Assembly (NCBI GenBank): GCA_016708345.1
Contig: JADJFX010000038.1
Location: 62,001-126,000 of the forward strand
Direction: 5' to 3'
DNA: 64,000 nucleotides
Source: Candidatus Rhodoferax bjergmarkensis
GTDB taxonomy: Bacteria; Pseudomonadota; Gammaproteobacteria; Burkholderiales; Burkholderiaceae_C
A program made the position numbers and the translations under genes. How positions within the stretch are numbered: position 1 is the stretch's first letter; every line of letters starts with the position of its first letter. The notes below the pieces were generated by a model. It worked only from the letters and a program-made list of their open reading frames with translations. It was not told the origin of the DNA and did not search any database. Below, one piece after another: positions 51,500 through 60,586 of this stretch.

Positions 51500-53531
51500 T
51501 CAAGCGGGCTTGCCCAGTTCTTCCCAGCGCTCCAGCGCCGCCATCAGTTGGTCGTCAATCTGCGCACTGCGGCTGGCCAGCTGCAGGGCACGCGCGTTGT
51601 CGCTGCTGTACAGGCGGCCATCCGCCAGCGCCGCCTGAATGTCTTTTTGTTCGGCTTCCAGCGCGGCAATGGCGTCGGGCAGGCCGTCCAGCTCGCGCTG
51701 CTCCTTGAAGCTGAGTTTGCGGGTTTTGGTGGCTGGCGCAGGGCTTGCGGCAGCTGCGGGCGGTGTTTTTTGCTCTTCTTTTTGTAGCTGCTTGCGCTCA
51801 TAATGAAAGGGCTGAGCGCCTTTTTGACCCTTGGATTGGGCAATCTCGCTGGCACGTTTGCTTTGCACCAGCCAGTCGCTCACGCCGCCTTCGTACTCGC
51901 GCCACTTGGCGTCACCTTCAAACGCAATGGTGCTGGTGACCACGTTGTCCAGAAAGGTGCGGTCATGGCTGACCAGGAACACGGTGCCGTCGTAGTTTTG
52001 CAGCAGGTCTTCCAGCAGCTCCAGCGTGTCGATGTCCAGGTCGTTGGTCGGCTCGTCCAGCACCAGCACGTTGGCGGGGCGGGCGAACAGGCGCGCCAGC
52101 AGCAGGCGGTTGCGCTCGCCACCGCTCAAACTGCGCACGGGTGAGTTGGCACGTGCCGGGGAGAACAAAAAATCGCCCAGATAGCTTTTGACGTGTTTTT
52201 TCTGGTTGCCAATCTCGATCCACTCACTGCCGGGGCTGATGAAGTCTTCCAGCGTCGCGTCCAGGTCGAGCGCGTTGCGCATCTGGTCAAAGTAGGCCAC
52301 CGTCACGTTGCTGCCCAAGCGCACCGTGCCCCAGGGGCTGTGGCCGGGCTCGGGCGGCGGCGCGTTGGCTGGCGGCGGGTCAGGCTGCAGCTCGCCCAAA
52401 ATCAGCTTGAGCAGCGTGGTTTTGCCCGCGCCGTTGGGGCCCAGCAGACCAATCTTGTCACCCCGCAACACGGTGGTAGTGAAGTCCTTGACAATCACGC
52501 GTCCGCCGGGCCGCCCCAAGGACGTGTGCACCCCTCGGGGGCCTGGCATCGCCAGGACTGGGGGCTACGTCGCGATCTCCGAAAGTCTTGGTCACATGCA
52601 CCATCTCGGAGACCAGCTTGCCGCTCTTGTCGCCGCTGGACACGTCCATGTTCACGCTGCCCACAACGTTGCGCCGCGCGGCATGCTGGGCGCGCAACTC
52701 ATCCAGGCGCACGATGCGGGCGGTGGCCCGGGTGCGCCGGGCTTCCACGCCCTTGCGAATCCACACCTCTTCCTGCGCCAAGAGCTTGTCAGCCCGGGCG
52801 TTGATCACCGCCTCCTGCGCCAGTTGTTCTTCTTTTTGCAGCAGGTAGGCGGCAAAGTTGCCGGGGTAGGACAGCAGCTTGCCCCGGTCCAGCTCCACGA
52901 TGCGGGTGGCCACGTTGTCCAGAAAGGAGCGGTCGTGGGTGATGGTGATGATGGAGCCCTTGAAATCGACCAGCAGGCCCTCCAGCCATTCAATCGAGTC
53001 CAGGTCCAGGTGGTTGGTCGGCTCGTCCAGCAGCAGCACATCGGGCTGCGCCACCAGCGCCTGCGCCAGCGCTACGCGTTTTTTGGTACCACCCGACAGG
53101 GTGCGGACAATCGCCTGCGGGTCCAGGTGCAGTCGGTGCAGCGTTTCATTCACCCGTTGCTCCCAGTTCCAGCCGTCCAGCGCTTCGATTTCGCTTTGCA
53201 TTGCATCCAGGTCACCATGCCCCTGGCAATACTCTTCAATCAGGCCGATCACGCGCGCCAATCCTGCGCTGACAGCTACAAAGATAGTAGCATCCGCATC
53301 CAGCTGCGGCTCCTGCGCCACGTAGGCAATGCGGGTGTTGTTTTGCACCTGCAGCGTGCCGTCGTCGGGCTTTTCCATGCCGCCCAGTATTTTGAGCATG
53401 CTGGACTTGCCCGCGCCATTGCGGCCAATCAGGCCCACGCGCTCCTGCGTTTCAAGGGAAAAATCAGCGTGGTCGAGCAGGGGAACGTGTCCGAATGCCA
53501 GCTGTGCGTCAAGTAGAGTGATGAGTGCCAT
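51500..53531 (-). pseudogene. uup: ABC-F ATPase Uup, split by a 73 bp insertion
   Basis: From the ATG at 53531 (MALITLLDAQLAFGH) the frame encodes ABC domain 1 with Walker A GLIGRNGAGKSS and LSGGTKKRVALAQALVAQ, the linker, and then ...VTKTFGDR, where it leaves the family sequence. The second frame resumes VIVKDFTTTVLRGDKIGLLG and carries domain 2 (GPNGAGKTT, LSGGERNRLLLARLF) and the charged C-terminal helices to 51500. Total span 2032 bp; without the 73 bp insert, 1959 bp is exactly 653 codons. ABC-F proteins act on ribosomes, and Uup also affects precise excision of transposons. The halves could be made separately from an ATG at 52549, but the join is broken. Confidence 0.9.
52501..52573. 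repeat. 73 bp palindromic insert in uup
   Basis: The interrupted codons read FGDR before and VIVKDF after, so an original GATCGC-GTGATT junction can be reconstructed (ends ambiguous by 2 bp, GC). The insert contains the perfect hairpin CCTGGC-ATC-GCCAGG and the near palindrome CCCCTCGGGGG, with GGGCCGCCCCAAGG at one end. No gene inside. No second copy is visible in the window. Confidence 0.8.
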
Positions 53532-53563
53532 GTGGGGATGGATTATCCGCTGAGCGGACACCG

Positions 53564-53720
53564 CTACAGAACCGGGCTATTGGGCTGCAGTTTTTTCAGA
53601 AAACTTTCGCACGGCAAACACAAAATTTCACCAATTTTCAGCTCTTCGCTGCCCATGTAGAGAAGGCACACTGCGGCCTGCGGATAGTCTTGCTGAAATG
53701 CTTTGAGCGCGCGCAGGTCT
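53564..53720 (-). pseudogene. 3' remnant of a DUF4143-type AAA ATPase gene
   Basis: About 50 codons, DLRALKAFQQDYPQAAVC and LLYMGSEELKIGEILCLPCE, ending at a TAG at 53564-53566. The sequence resembles the C-terminal end of ATP-binding DUF4143 proteins (L-R-x-F-x-x-YP...G-x-xVLP). The 5' part is missing: R2 repeat copy 3 begins 2 bp upstream. It lies 33 bp before uup. Confidence 0.45.
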
Positions 53721-53721
53721 G

Positions 53722-53914
53722 TAGGATGTGGTCAGGAATAATTTCCCGATTTACCCTGAGGAGTCGGGATGCGATGTGAGGCGCAAGACGGGCCCTCGTT
53801 CAGACCCGCCAGGGTAGGAACGACATGTAGCTCAGCTACACAAGCGGCTTGCAACGAAGCAATAAACCCGCCAGCGCCGCCAGAAATGGGATATTTGTAA
53901 TTTCTGCATCCCTA
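53722..53914. repeat. MITE-like element, family R2, copy 3
   Basis: 193 bp; left end TAGGATGTGG, right end TGCATCCCTA. The left 60 bp match copy 2, and the right part (CAACGAAGCAATAAACCCG, GGGATATT) matches copy 1. It has about 30 extra bases in the middle (CCTCGTTCAGACCCGCCAGG). Confidence 0.75.
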
Positions 53915-54292
53915 AGACTCAAACTGGTGGGGCTGGGTGTGCATGTCCCTGTTTTGCAAATTTATCCGCGTTTGTAAACCATTGATTTCATTGGATTTTT
54001 AATTGTATTTGCCGAAGTTTTTGCCAATTCAATTGCCAATTGTTGGCCAAATTCACTCTCAGATCTTCCTCAAACGGAGAATGGCGGCAAAATTTTGTGC
54101 CAAATCAGCCTGTAGCGCACATGGAATCTGCGCGAGCAGCTATTAAAAAGATAGTAAATTGCGCGCCCACCTCTGCCTTTCCGGACGAAACGCGCACGAA
54201 ATAATCAAGGTCACCCGCCTGTGACCCAGCCTTGAACCCGGTGATGGCGGCAATTTGGTGGTGTATGGGCAGGGCATGGCCCGTAAAAGTGT
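53915..54292. other. Gene-free stretch next to rnpB
   Basis: About 380 bp, unusually A/T-rich between 53950 and 54060 (TTGGATTTTTAATTGTATTTG, split here). It holds one dispersed palindrome (54102-54160). A minus-strand frame of about 45 codons from 54290 to 54150 (HQIAAITGFKAGSQAGD) looks protein-like but has no start or known match, so I do not call it. Confidence 0.5.
54102..54160 (-). repeat. Dispersed TAGCTGCT-GCGCA palindrome, intergenic copy
   Basis: On the minus strand: TACTATCTTTTTAA, TAGCTGCTCGCGCA, loop GATTCCA, TGTGCGCTACAGG, CTGATTTGG. One of the clearest copies, with arms TGCTCGCGCA/TGTGCGCTACA. Confidence 0.7.
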
Positions 54293-54674
54293 GAAGCCCA
54301 CCGATAAGCCGGATTCTGTGCATTGAGGTTGCCCCCAATGTGACTGCCATTAATCTGGGCCGTTGGTCACCCAACGGCTCGGTGCTACCTACCCGCACAC
54401 AGCCCGGGGGCCCCGGGTTGAACACCGCAGCGAACTGCGCTGCTCGGCGTGTGCCTACTTGGTATTGCTGCGCGTAGAGATTGCCCGTTTCACCCGAACC
54501 CGGGTTGCCCCGCGTTCGACTCGTCTCTGTTGCTCTGATCCTCACCTTATACCGCGCACTTTCGTACACGGCTTTCAGTGGACAGCCGTTAGCTGCTACG
54601 CTGCCCTGTGCAGTCCGGACGTTCCTCCAGTGCCTTGTTTCCAAGATTGCACCAGCGACAGTCTGGTGGGCTTC
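54293..54674 (-). ncRNA. rnpB: RNase P RNA (class A)
   Basis: Catalytic RNA that trims tRNA 5' leaders. The minus strand starts GAAGCCCACCAGACTGTCGC at 54674, includes GAGGAACGTCCGGACT and ACAGGGCAGCGTAGC (the conserved CR-I and flanking parts), later GGGTGAAACGG and CGGCTTATCGGTGGGCTTC at the 3' end, which pairs with the 5' end (P1). Length about 382 nt is normal. A -10-like GATAAT lies at 54688-54683, 8 nt before the start. The 3' end may be a few bases off. Confidence 0.95.
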
Positions 54675-54785
54675 ACGGGGGCATTATCGCGGCTTATCTT
54701 GATCCTGCTGTGGCAAGCTGCCGCTGAAGTAGTCCAAAATGGCGTCTTTTCGCATCATCTAACCCGCTTAGCATTGGATCTGATC

Positions 54786-55705
54786 ATGAAAGCCGACAAC
54801 ATTCTGCAAACCATTGGCAACACGCCGCATGTGCGCATCAACCGCCTGTTTGGCTCAGGCCACACGGTTTACATCAAGTCCGAGCGCAGCAACCCGGGCG
54901 GCTCCATCAAGGACCGCATTGCGCTGGCCATGGTGGAAGCTGCCGAGCGCGATGGCACCCTGCAACCCGGGGCAACCATCATCGAGCCCACCTCGGGCAA
55001 CACCGGCGTGGGCCTGGCCATGGTGGCTGCGGTCAAGGGTTACAAGCTTATTTTGGTGATGCCCGACAGCATGTCGGTTGAGCGCCGTCGCCTGATGCTG
55101 GCCTACGGTGCCACGTTTGACCTGACCCCGCGTGAAAAAGGCATGAAAGGTGCCATTGCCCGCGCCTATGAGTTGTCTTTGTCCATCCCTGGTGCCTGGA
55201 TACCCCAGCAGTTTGAAAACCCGGCCAATGTGGAGGTTCACGCCCGCACCACCGCCCAAGAAATTCTGGCCGACTTCCCGAATGGACTCGATGCCCTGAT
55301 CACCGGCGTAGGCACCGGCGGGCACCTCACAGGCTGCGCCCAGGTGCTCAAGGCGCAATGGCCTGCGTTGAAGGTGTATGCCGTGGAGCCTGTGGCCTCG
55401 CCGGTCATTTCCGGCGGCGCACCTGCTGCCCACCCGATCCAGGGCATTGGTGCGGGTTTCATCCCGAAAAACCTGCACACCGATTTGCTCGACGGCGTGA
55501 TTCAGGTCGATGCCGAACCGGCCCGCGAAATGGCCCGGCGCTGCGCCCGCGCAGAAGGGTATGTTGGTGGGCATTTTCATCCGGGGCGACTTTGGTCGCC
55601 ATTGCGCAAAAACTGCCCGATCTGCCCGCAGGTGCCACCGTGCTGGGCTTTAACTACGACACGGGCGAGCGCTACCTGTCGATTGAAGGCTTCTTGCCGG
55701 CCTGA
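54786..55705 (+). pseudogene. cysK: O-acetylserine sulfhydrylase (cysteine synthase A), frameshifted
   Basis: Makes cysteine from O-acetylserine and sulfide with PLP. MKADNILQTIGNTPHVRI, NPGGSIKDRIALAM (PLP Lys) and TSGNTGVGLAM are standard. After ...RRCARAEG the frame fails: MLVGI continues in a second frame and SSGATLVAIAQKLPDLPAG with GFNYDTGERYLSIEGF in a third. Two extra bases explain it: one G in GGG at 55557-55559 and one T in TTTT at 55574-55577. Removing both gives 306 codons, the right length. Both lie in homopolymers only 15 bp apart, so sequencing error is at least as likely as mutation. Because of them, the first frame runs on into the flavoprotein gene. Confidence 0.85.
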
Positions 55706-55769
55706 GGATGTGGCACAGCCACATTCTGAATACTCCCTTCCCAAAATGCCTGATGCCCTTGAACCCGCC

Positions 55770-57572
55770 ATGCTACGCATTTCCGAACTCAAACTCCCTT
55801 TAAGTGCCCTGCCCGCAGGTGCACGACGCCCCGCCGACGCGCCCACCGAGACCGACGCCGACCGCACCCCGCCACCGCATCCGATTGCGGCTTTGAAGAC
55901 ACTGGCCGCACAGACGCTGGGTGTGGCCGAATCCACTATTGCCTCGCTGCAAGTTTTCAAACGCAGTTTTGATGCGCGCCGGGCTGATTTGCTGGCGGTC
56001 TATATTGTGGATGCAGAGATTGATCCGGCACTTGAAGCGCCTTTGCTGGCCAAGTTTGCCGGCAGCCCCCACCTGATGCGCACGCCCAATATGGACTACC
56101 AGCGCGCGGGGCAGGCCCCGGCCAACCTGGCGCTGCGCCCGGTGGTGGTGGGTTTTGGCCCCTGCGGCATTTTTGCAGCCCTGGTGTTGGCGCGCATGGG
56201 TTTCAAACCCATCGTGCTGGAGCGCGGCAAAGCCGTGCGCGAGCGCACCAAAGACACCTGGAGTCTGTGGCGTCAGGGCGAGCTCAACCCCGAGTCGAAT
56301 GTGCAATTTGGCGAGGGCGGCGCTGGCACCTTCTCGGATGGCAAGCTTTACAGCCAGATCAAGGACCCTCGCCACCTGGGCCGCAAGGTGATGAACGAGT
56401 TCGTCAAAGCCGGTGCGCCGCCTGAAATTTTGTACGAAGCCCACCCCCACATTGGCACCTTCAAGCTGGTCAAGGTGGTGGAAAACATGCGCGAGGAAAT
56501 CATTGCGCTGGGCGGCGAGATTCGCTTTGAGCAGCGCCTGACCGATGTCAGCATTGAAGAAACCAATGGCCGCAAACAGCTGCGCGCCCTCACCGTGCTG
56601 GACCAGCGCACCGGGCAATCGCATACCCTGCAAGCCGATCATGTGGTGATGGCACTGGGCCACAGCTCGCGCGACACCGTGGCCATGCTGCACCAACGCG
56701 GCGTGGCCATGCAGGCCAAGCCATTCTCCATCGGTTTTCGCATCGAACACCCGCAAAGTGTGATCGACCGCGCCCGCTGGGGCCGCCATACCGGCCACCC
56801 TCAGCTGGGCGCGGCCGACTACAAGCTGGTGCACCATGCCGACAATGGCCGCGCGGTGTACAGCTTTTGCATGTGTCCCGGCGGCACGGTGGTGGCAGCC
56901 ACCTCGGAGCCGGGCCGTGTGGTAACCAACGGCATGAGCCAGTATTCGCGCAACGAGCGCAATGCCAACGCGGGCATTGTGGTAGGCATTGATCCGCCGG
57001 ACTATCCCTACGACGAGGCCACTTTTGTGCAAGCCTTTGGTGCCGACGGCGCGCAGTACGCCAGCGAGGCCCGGGCGCGGCAGGAAGATGCATCGCTGGG
57101 CGCAGACGGGTTTCATCCGCTGTCCGGGATTGCGCTGCAGCGCCAGTTGGAGGCCACCGCCTACGTACTGGGCGGCAGCAGCTACGCGGCACCGGGGCAA
57201 CTGGTGGGCGACTTTCTTGCCAAGCGCCCCTCCACCACCTTGGGCACCGTGCAACCCTCTTACAAACCGGGCATCAAGCTGGGTGACCTGGGGCCCAGCC
57301 TGCCGCACTATGCGATTGAAGCCATTCGCGAAGCCTTGCCCGCGTTTGGCCGCAAGATCAAGGGCTTTGACATGCCCGATGCGCTGCTGACCGGGGTGGA
57401 AACCCGCACCTCGTCGCCGCTCAAGATTCCGCGTGGGGACAATCTGCAGAGTGTGAATGTGGCGGGTCTGTACCCGGCTGGCGAAGGTGCAAGCTACGCG
57501 GGCGGCATTTTGTCCGCCGGGGTGGACGGCATCAAAGTCGCCGAGGCCATTGCCAAGAGTTTGCTGGCCTGA
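55770..57572 (+). CDS. FAD-dependent oxidoreductase, COG2509-like
   Basis: 600 residues from the ATG at 55770 (MLRISELKLPLSALP); an ATG at 55746 is possible. An N-terminal part with SLQVFKRSFDARRADLLAVY (about residues 50-75) is followed by the FAD dinucleotide motif VVVGFGPCGIFAALVLARMG near 125-145. Further family marks are EGGAGTFSDGKLYSQI, VMALGHSSRDT and LYPAGEGASYAGGILSAGVD. The group is widespread as uncharacterised FAD-dependent dehydrogenases; the reaction is unknown. It follows cysK by about 65 bp. Confidence 0.85.
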   Translation: MLRISELKLPLSALPAGARRPADAPTETDADRTPPPHPIAALKTLAAQTLGVAESTIASLQVFKRSFDARRADLLAVYIVDAEIDPALEAPLLAKFAGSPHLMRTPNMDYQRAGQAPANLALRPVVVGFGPCGIFAALVLARMGFKPIVLERGKAVRERTKDTWSLWRQGELNPESNVQFGEGGAGTFSDGKLYSQIKDPRHLGRKVMNEFVKAGAPPEILYEAHPHIGTFKLVKVVENMREEIIALGGEIRFEQRLTDVSIEETNGRKQLRALTVLDQRTGQSHTLQADHVVMALGHSSRDTVAMLHQRGVAMQAKPFSIGFRIEHPQSVIDRARWGRHTGHPQLGAADYKLVHHADNGRAVYSFCMCPGGTVVAATSEPGRVVTNGMSQYSRNERNANAGIVVGIDPPDYPYDEATFVQAFGADGAQYASEARARQEDASLGADGFHPLSGIALQRQLEATAYVLGGSSYAAPGQLVGDFLAKRPSTTLGTVQPSYKPGIKLGDLGPSLPHYAIEAIREALPAFGRKIKGFDMPDALLTGVETRTSSPLKIPRGDNLQSVNVAGLYPAGEGASYAGGILSAGVDGIKVAEAIAKSLLA

Positions 57573-57647
57573 AACAGGTTTTTTCACCACAAAACTTGCG
57601 CCCGACTTCATGCACAGGAAAACCCTTAGTTGAAAATCCGGAATAAA

Positions 57648-57661
57648 TTGATCTTGGTCAG
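57648..57661 (+). promoter_or_regulatory. Candidate FNR/DNR-type box upstream of nirS
   Basis: TTGAT-CTTG-GTCAG, compared with the FNR/DNR consensus TTGAT-N4-ATCAA: the left half is perfect, the right matches 3 of 5. It is 84 bp before the nirS start, a usual distance. nirS genes are normally activated by such regulators under low oxygen and nitric oxide. Only a by-eye match. Confidence 0.4.
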
Positions 57662-57744
57662 GTCAATACAGCAATTTCCGTGTACGCTGCTGGGCTCGTG
57701 GTCACCACGTGTTTGAAAAATCCCTACCTCTAACCGGAGAAAGA

Positions 57745-59490
57745 ATGAGTAACAGAAAATACGGGCTCTGGCGCAAAGCCACACTAGCCCTCGCACTGGC
57801 GTTGCCGCTGGCGGCAACCCATGCCATTGCCGACGAAAAAGGCCACGAACCCCGTAGCCCGTCTGAAAAGAGCTACCAAGCGGGTGACTCATCACCGGTG
57901 GGTCAGGCCGAGATGCATCACAACATCAACCCCAAAGCTCCGGCCATGTCCAAGGACGAGTTCGAGAAGGGTAAAAACATTTACTTTCAGCGCTGCGCGG
58001 GCTGCCACGGCGTGCTGCGCAAAGGCGCTACCGGCAAACCCTTGACCACTGACAAAACCATTGCCAGCGGCACGGAATACCTCAAGGTCTTCATCAAATA
58101 CGGTTCCCCCGGCGGCATGCCCAACTGGGGCACTTCCGGCGAACTGAACGACGCCGAAGTGGACCTGATGGCACGCTACATCCAGCAGGAGCCCCCCACA
58201 CCACCCGAGTGGGGCATGAAGGAAATGATGTCTTCGCTGAAGATCATCGTGCCGCCGAACAAGCGCCCCACCAAGAAGATGAACAGCCTGGATTTGCCCA
58301 ACCTGTTCTCCGTGACCCTGCGTGACGCAGGCGAGATCGCGCTGATTGACGGCAAGTCCAAGAAGATCGTCAAGATCATCAAGACTGGCTACGCCGTGCA
58401 CATTTCACGCATGTCGCAGTCTGGCCGCTACCTGTACGTGATCGGCCGTGATGCCCGCATCAACCTGATCGACCTGTGGATGGAAGACCCCAGCAACGTG
58501 GCTGAAATCAAGGTTGGCCTGGAAGCCCGCTCAGTGGAGACCTCCAAGTTCAAGGGTTATGAAGACAAATATGCGATTGCCGGTACTTACTGGCCGCCCC
58601 AGTTTGTCATCATGGAAGGTGACTCGCCCAAGCCACTGCGCATTGAGTCAACCCGCGGCATGACCGTTGGCACCCAAGAGTACCACCCTGAGCCCCGTGT
58701 GGCTGCCATCGTGGGTTCGCATTACAACCCGGAGTTCATCGTCAACGCCAAAGAAACCGGCAAGATCCTGATCGTCAACTACAAGGACATGGAAAACCTG
58801 AAGATCACCACCATCAATGCAGCCCAGTTCCTGCATGACGGCGGCATGGACTCGACAGGCCGCTATTTCATGGTTGCCGCCAACGCCTCCAATAAAGTGG
58901 CCGTGGTGGACACCAAGGAAGACAAACTGGCCGCCTTGGTGGATGTGGGCAAGGTGCCACACCCTGGCCGTGGTGCCAACTTTGTGCATCCGAAATTCGG
59001 ACCCGTCTGGGCCACCAGCCACTTGGGTGACGAAACCATCAGCCTGATTGGAACCGACCCGATCAAGCACAAAGACCAGGCATGGCGCGTGGTGCAGACC
59101 CTCAAGGGTCAGGGTGGCGGTTCGCTGTTCATCAAGACGCATCCCAAGTCACAAAACCTGTGGGTCGACACACCGCTCAATCCTGAAGCCAAAAACAGCC
59201 AGTCCATCGCTGTGTATGACATCAAAAACCTTGACAAAGGTTTTGAAGTACTGCCCATCGGTGAGTGGGCCGGCATCAAGGACGACGGTGCCAAGCGTAT
59301 TGTTCAGCCTGAGTACAACAAGGATGGCGATGAAGTCTGGTTCTCCGTCTGGAGTGCCAAGGACAAAATCTCTGCCCTGGTGGTGGTGGACGACAAGACC
59401 CGCAAACTCAAAGCTGTGATCAAAGACCCCAAGCTGGTGACCCCCACCGGCAAGTTCAATGTGCACAACACGCAGCATGACGTGTATTGA
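57745..59490 (+). CDS. nirS: Cytochrome cd1 nitrite reductase (NO-forming)
   Basis: 581 residues from the ATG at 57745 with GGAGAAAG upstream. Periplasmic denitrification enzyme reducing nitrite to NO. A signal peptide (ALALALPLAATHAIA) precedes the cytochrome c domain with heme motif RCAGCHGVLRKGATGKPL (CAGCH at 84-88). The eight-bladed d1 propeller follows, with GYAVHISRMSQSGRYLYVIG (proximal ligand region), IVGSHYNPEFIVN and VPHPGRGANFVHPKFGPVWA holding the active-site His residues. The C-terminal LVTPTGKFNVHNTQHDVY is typical. No d1-heme biosynthesis genes (nirF, nirD-H, nirJ, nirE) are in the window. Confidence 0.97.
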   Translation: MSNRKYGLWRKATLALALALPLAATHAIADEKGHEPRSPSEKSYQAGDSSPVGQAEMHHNINPKAPAMSKDEFEKGKNIYFQRCAGCHGVLRKGATGKPLTTDKTIASGTEYLKVFIKYGSPGGMPNWGTSGELNDAEVDLMARYIQQEPPTPPEWGMKEMMSSLKIIVPPNKRPTKKMNSLDLPNLFSVTLRDAGEIALIDGKSKKIVKIIKTGYAVHISRMSQSGRYLYVIGRDARINLIDLWMEDPSNVAEIKVGLEARSVETSKFKGYEDKYAIAGTYWPPQFVIMEGDSPKPLRIESTRGMTVGTQEYHPEPRVAAIVGSHYNPEFIVNAKETGKILIVNYKDMENLKITTINAAQFLHDGGMDSTGRYFMVAANASNKVAVVDTKEDKLAALVDVGKVPHPGRGANFVHPKFGPVWATSHLGDETISLIGTDPIKHKDQAWRVVQTLKGQGGGSLFIKTHPKSQNLWVDTPLNPEAKNSQSIAVYDIKNLDKGFEVLPIGEWAGIKDDGAKRIVQPEYNKDGDEVWFSVWSAKDKISALVVVDDKTRKLKAVIKDPKLVTPTGKFNVHNTQHDVY

Positions 59491-59524
59491 TTGAATGACC
59501 GGTTGAATGACCGGTAGATAAAGC

Positions 59525-59555
59525 AAACGGGGGCATCAAGCCCCCGTTTTTATTT
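59525..59555 (+). terminator. Rho-independent terminator of nirS
   Basis: AAACGGGGGC-ATCAA-GCCCCCGTTT and then TTATTT: a 10 bp perfect stem with a 5 nt loop and T-run, 34 bp after the nirS stop. Confidence 0.92.
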
Positions 59556-59575
59556 CAACCTCATTTTTCAACCCT

Positions 59576-59603
59576 CATTCAAGACCAGCATGGGTCTTGA
59601 ATG
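59576..59603. terminator. Second hairpin between nirS and htpX
   Basis: CATTCAAGACC-AGCATG-GGTCTTGAATG, 11 bp perfect stem, followed on the plus strand by AAATTTTTTC. It may be a back-up terminator for nirS or protect the convergent htpX transcript; the T-run overlaps the htpX stop. Confidence 0.65.
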
Positions 59604-59611
59604 AAATTTTT

Positions 59612-60487
59612 TCAACCTTGTGCGTTTTGCAACGCCGCAATACGCTCTTCAATCGGTGGATGGGTCGAGAACAACTTCCCGATGCCTCCAGCAATGCCAA
59701 ACGCAGCCACACTCTTGGGCAACTCGCCCGGTGCCATGCCCCCCAGACGCGCCAAGGCGTTGATCATGGGTTGCTTGCGGTTCATCAGTTGGGCAGCGCC
59801 CGCATCCGCACGGAATTCACGCTGACGCGAGAACCAGGCCACCACGATGGCGGCGGCAAACCCGAGCACAATGTCCAGCACGATGGTGGTGATCATGTAG
59901 CCGATGCCCGGGCCGCTGGAACGCTCGTCGCCCTTGCGCAAAAAGCTGTCCACCGCGTAACCGATGACCCGGCTCAAGAACACCACAAAGGTGTTCATCA
60001 CGCCTTGGATGAGCGTCATGGTGACCATGTCGCCATTGGCAATGTGGGCCACCTCATGGCCGATCACGGCCTCGATTTCTTCGTGCGTCATGCCCTGGAG
60101 CAGACCAGTGGACACTGCCACCAGCGCCGAGTTTTTGAACGCGCCCGTGGCAAAGGCATTCGGGTCGCCGTCAAAAATACCCACCTCTGGCATGCCGATG
60201 CCCGCCTTGTCGGCCAGTTTCTTCACCGTGTCCACAATCCAGGCTTCGTCTGAGTTTTGCGGCTGGTTGATCACGCGCACGCCAGAAGTCCACTTGGCCA
60301 TGGGCTTGCTGATCAACAGCGAAATGGTGGCACCGCCAAAGCCCATCAAGAGGGCATAACCCATCAACCGGGTCAAATCCAGCCCGTTGGGCGTCAGGTA
60401 ACGGTTGACGCCCAGCAAGCTGCCGATGATGCCCAGCACGGCAACCACCAGCACGTTGGTCAGAACAAACAAAATAATGCGTTTCAT
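59612..60487 (-). CDS. htpX: Membrane-bound zinc protease HtpX
   Basis: 291 residues from the ATG at 60487 (MKRIILFVLTNVLVVAVLG) with GGAAATC upstream. M48B family: two N-terminal membrane helices, zinc motif VIGHEVAHIANGDMV (H-E-x-x-H), two more helices, and the third zinc ligand in SRQREFRADAGAAQLM. Cleaves damaged inner-membrane proteins, in E. coli under Cpx stress control. Convergent with nirS. Confidence 0.97.
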   Translation of the reverse strand: MKRIILFVLTNVLVVAVLGIIGSLLGVNRYLTPNGLDLTRLMGYALLMGFGGATISLLISKPMAKWTSGVRVINQPQNSDEAWIVDTVKKLADKAGIGMPEVGIFDGDPNAFATGAFKNSALVAVSTGLLQGMTHEEIEAVIGHEVAHIANGDMVTMTLIQGVMNTFVVFLSRVIGYAVDSFLRKGDERSSGPGIGYMITTIVLDIVLGFAAAIVVAWFSRQREFRADAGAAQLMNRKQPMINALARLGGMAPGELPKSVAAFGIAGGIGKLFSTHPPIEERIAALQNAQG

Positions 60488-60586
60488 GATTTCCTTCAAA
60501 AATGACCCAAACCGTTGAGCCAATGGCGCGAATGTTAGGGGTAAACCCGCCCAATTCAAGACCCGGGGCCAAGAATACCTTTGGGG

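Noticed and set aside
54150..54290. Minus-strand protein-like frame (HQIAAITGFKAGSQAGD) downstream of rnpB
   Set aside because: No start codon in a sensible place, it reads into rnpB, and I recognise no domain.
54363..57572. One continuous 1069-codon frame spanning cysK and the flavoprotein
   Set aside because: It begins inside the antisense of rnpB, and its middle section is out-of-frame cysK sequence. It is a by-product of the two extra bases in cysK, not a fusion protein.
55800..57611. Minus-strand frame of 603 codons opposite the flavoprotein gene
   Set aside because: Antisense shadow of a gene with clear FAD motifs; no recognisable domain and no ribosome-binding site.
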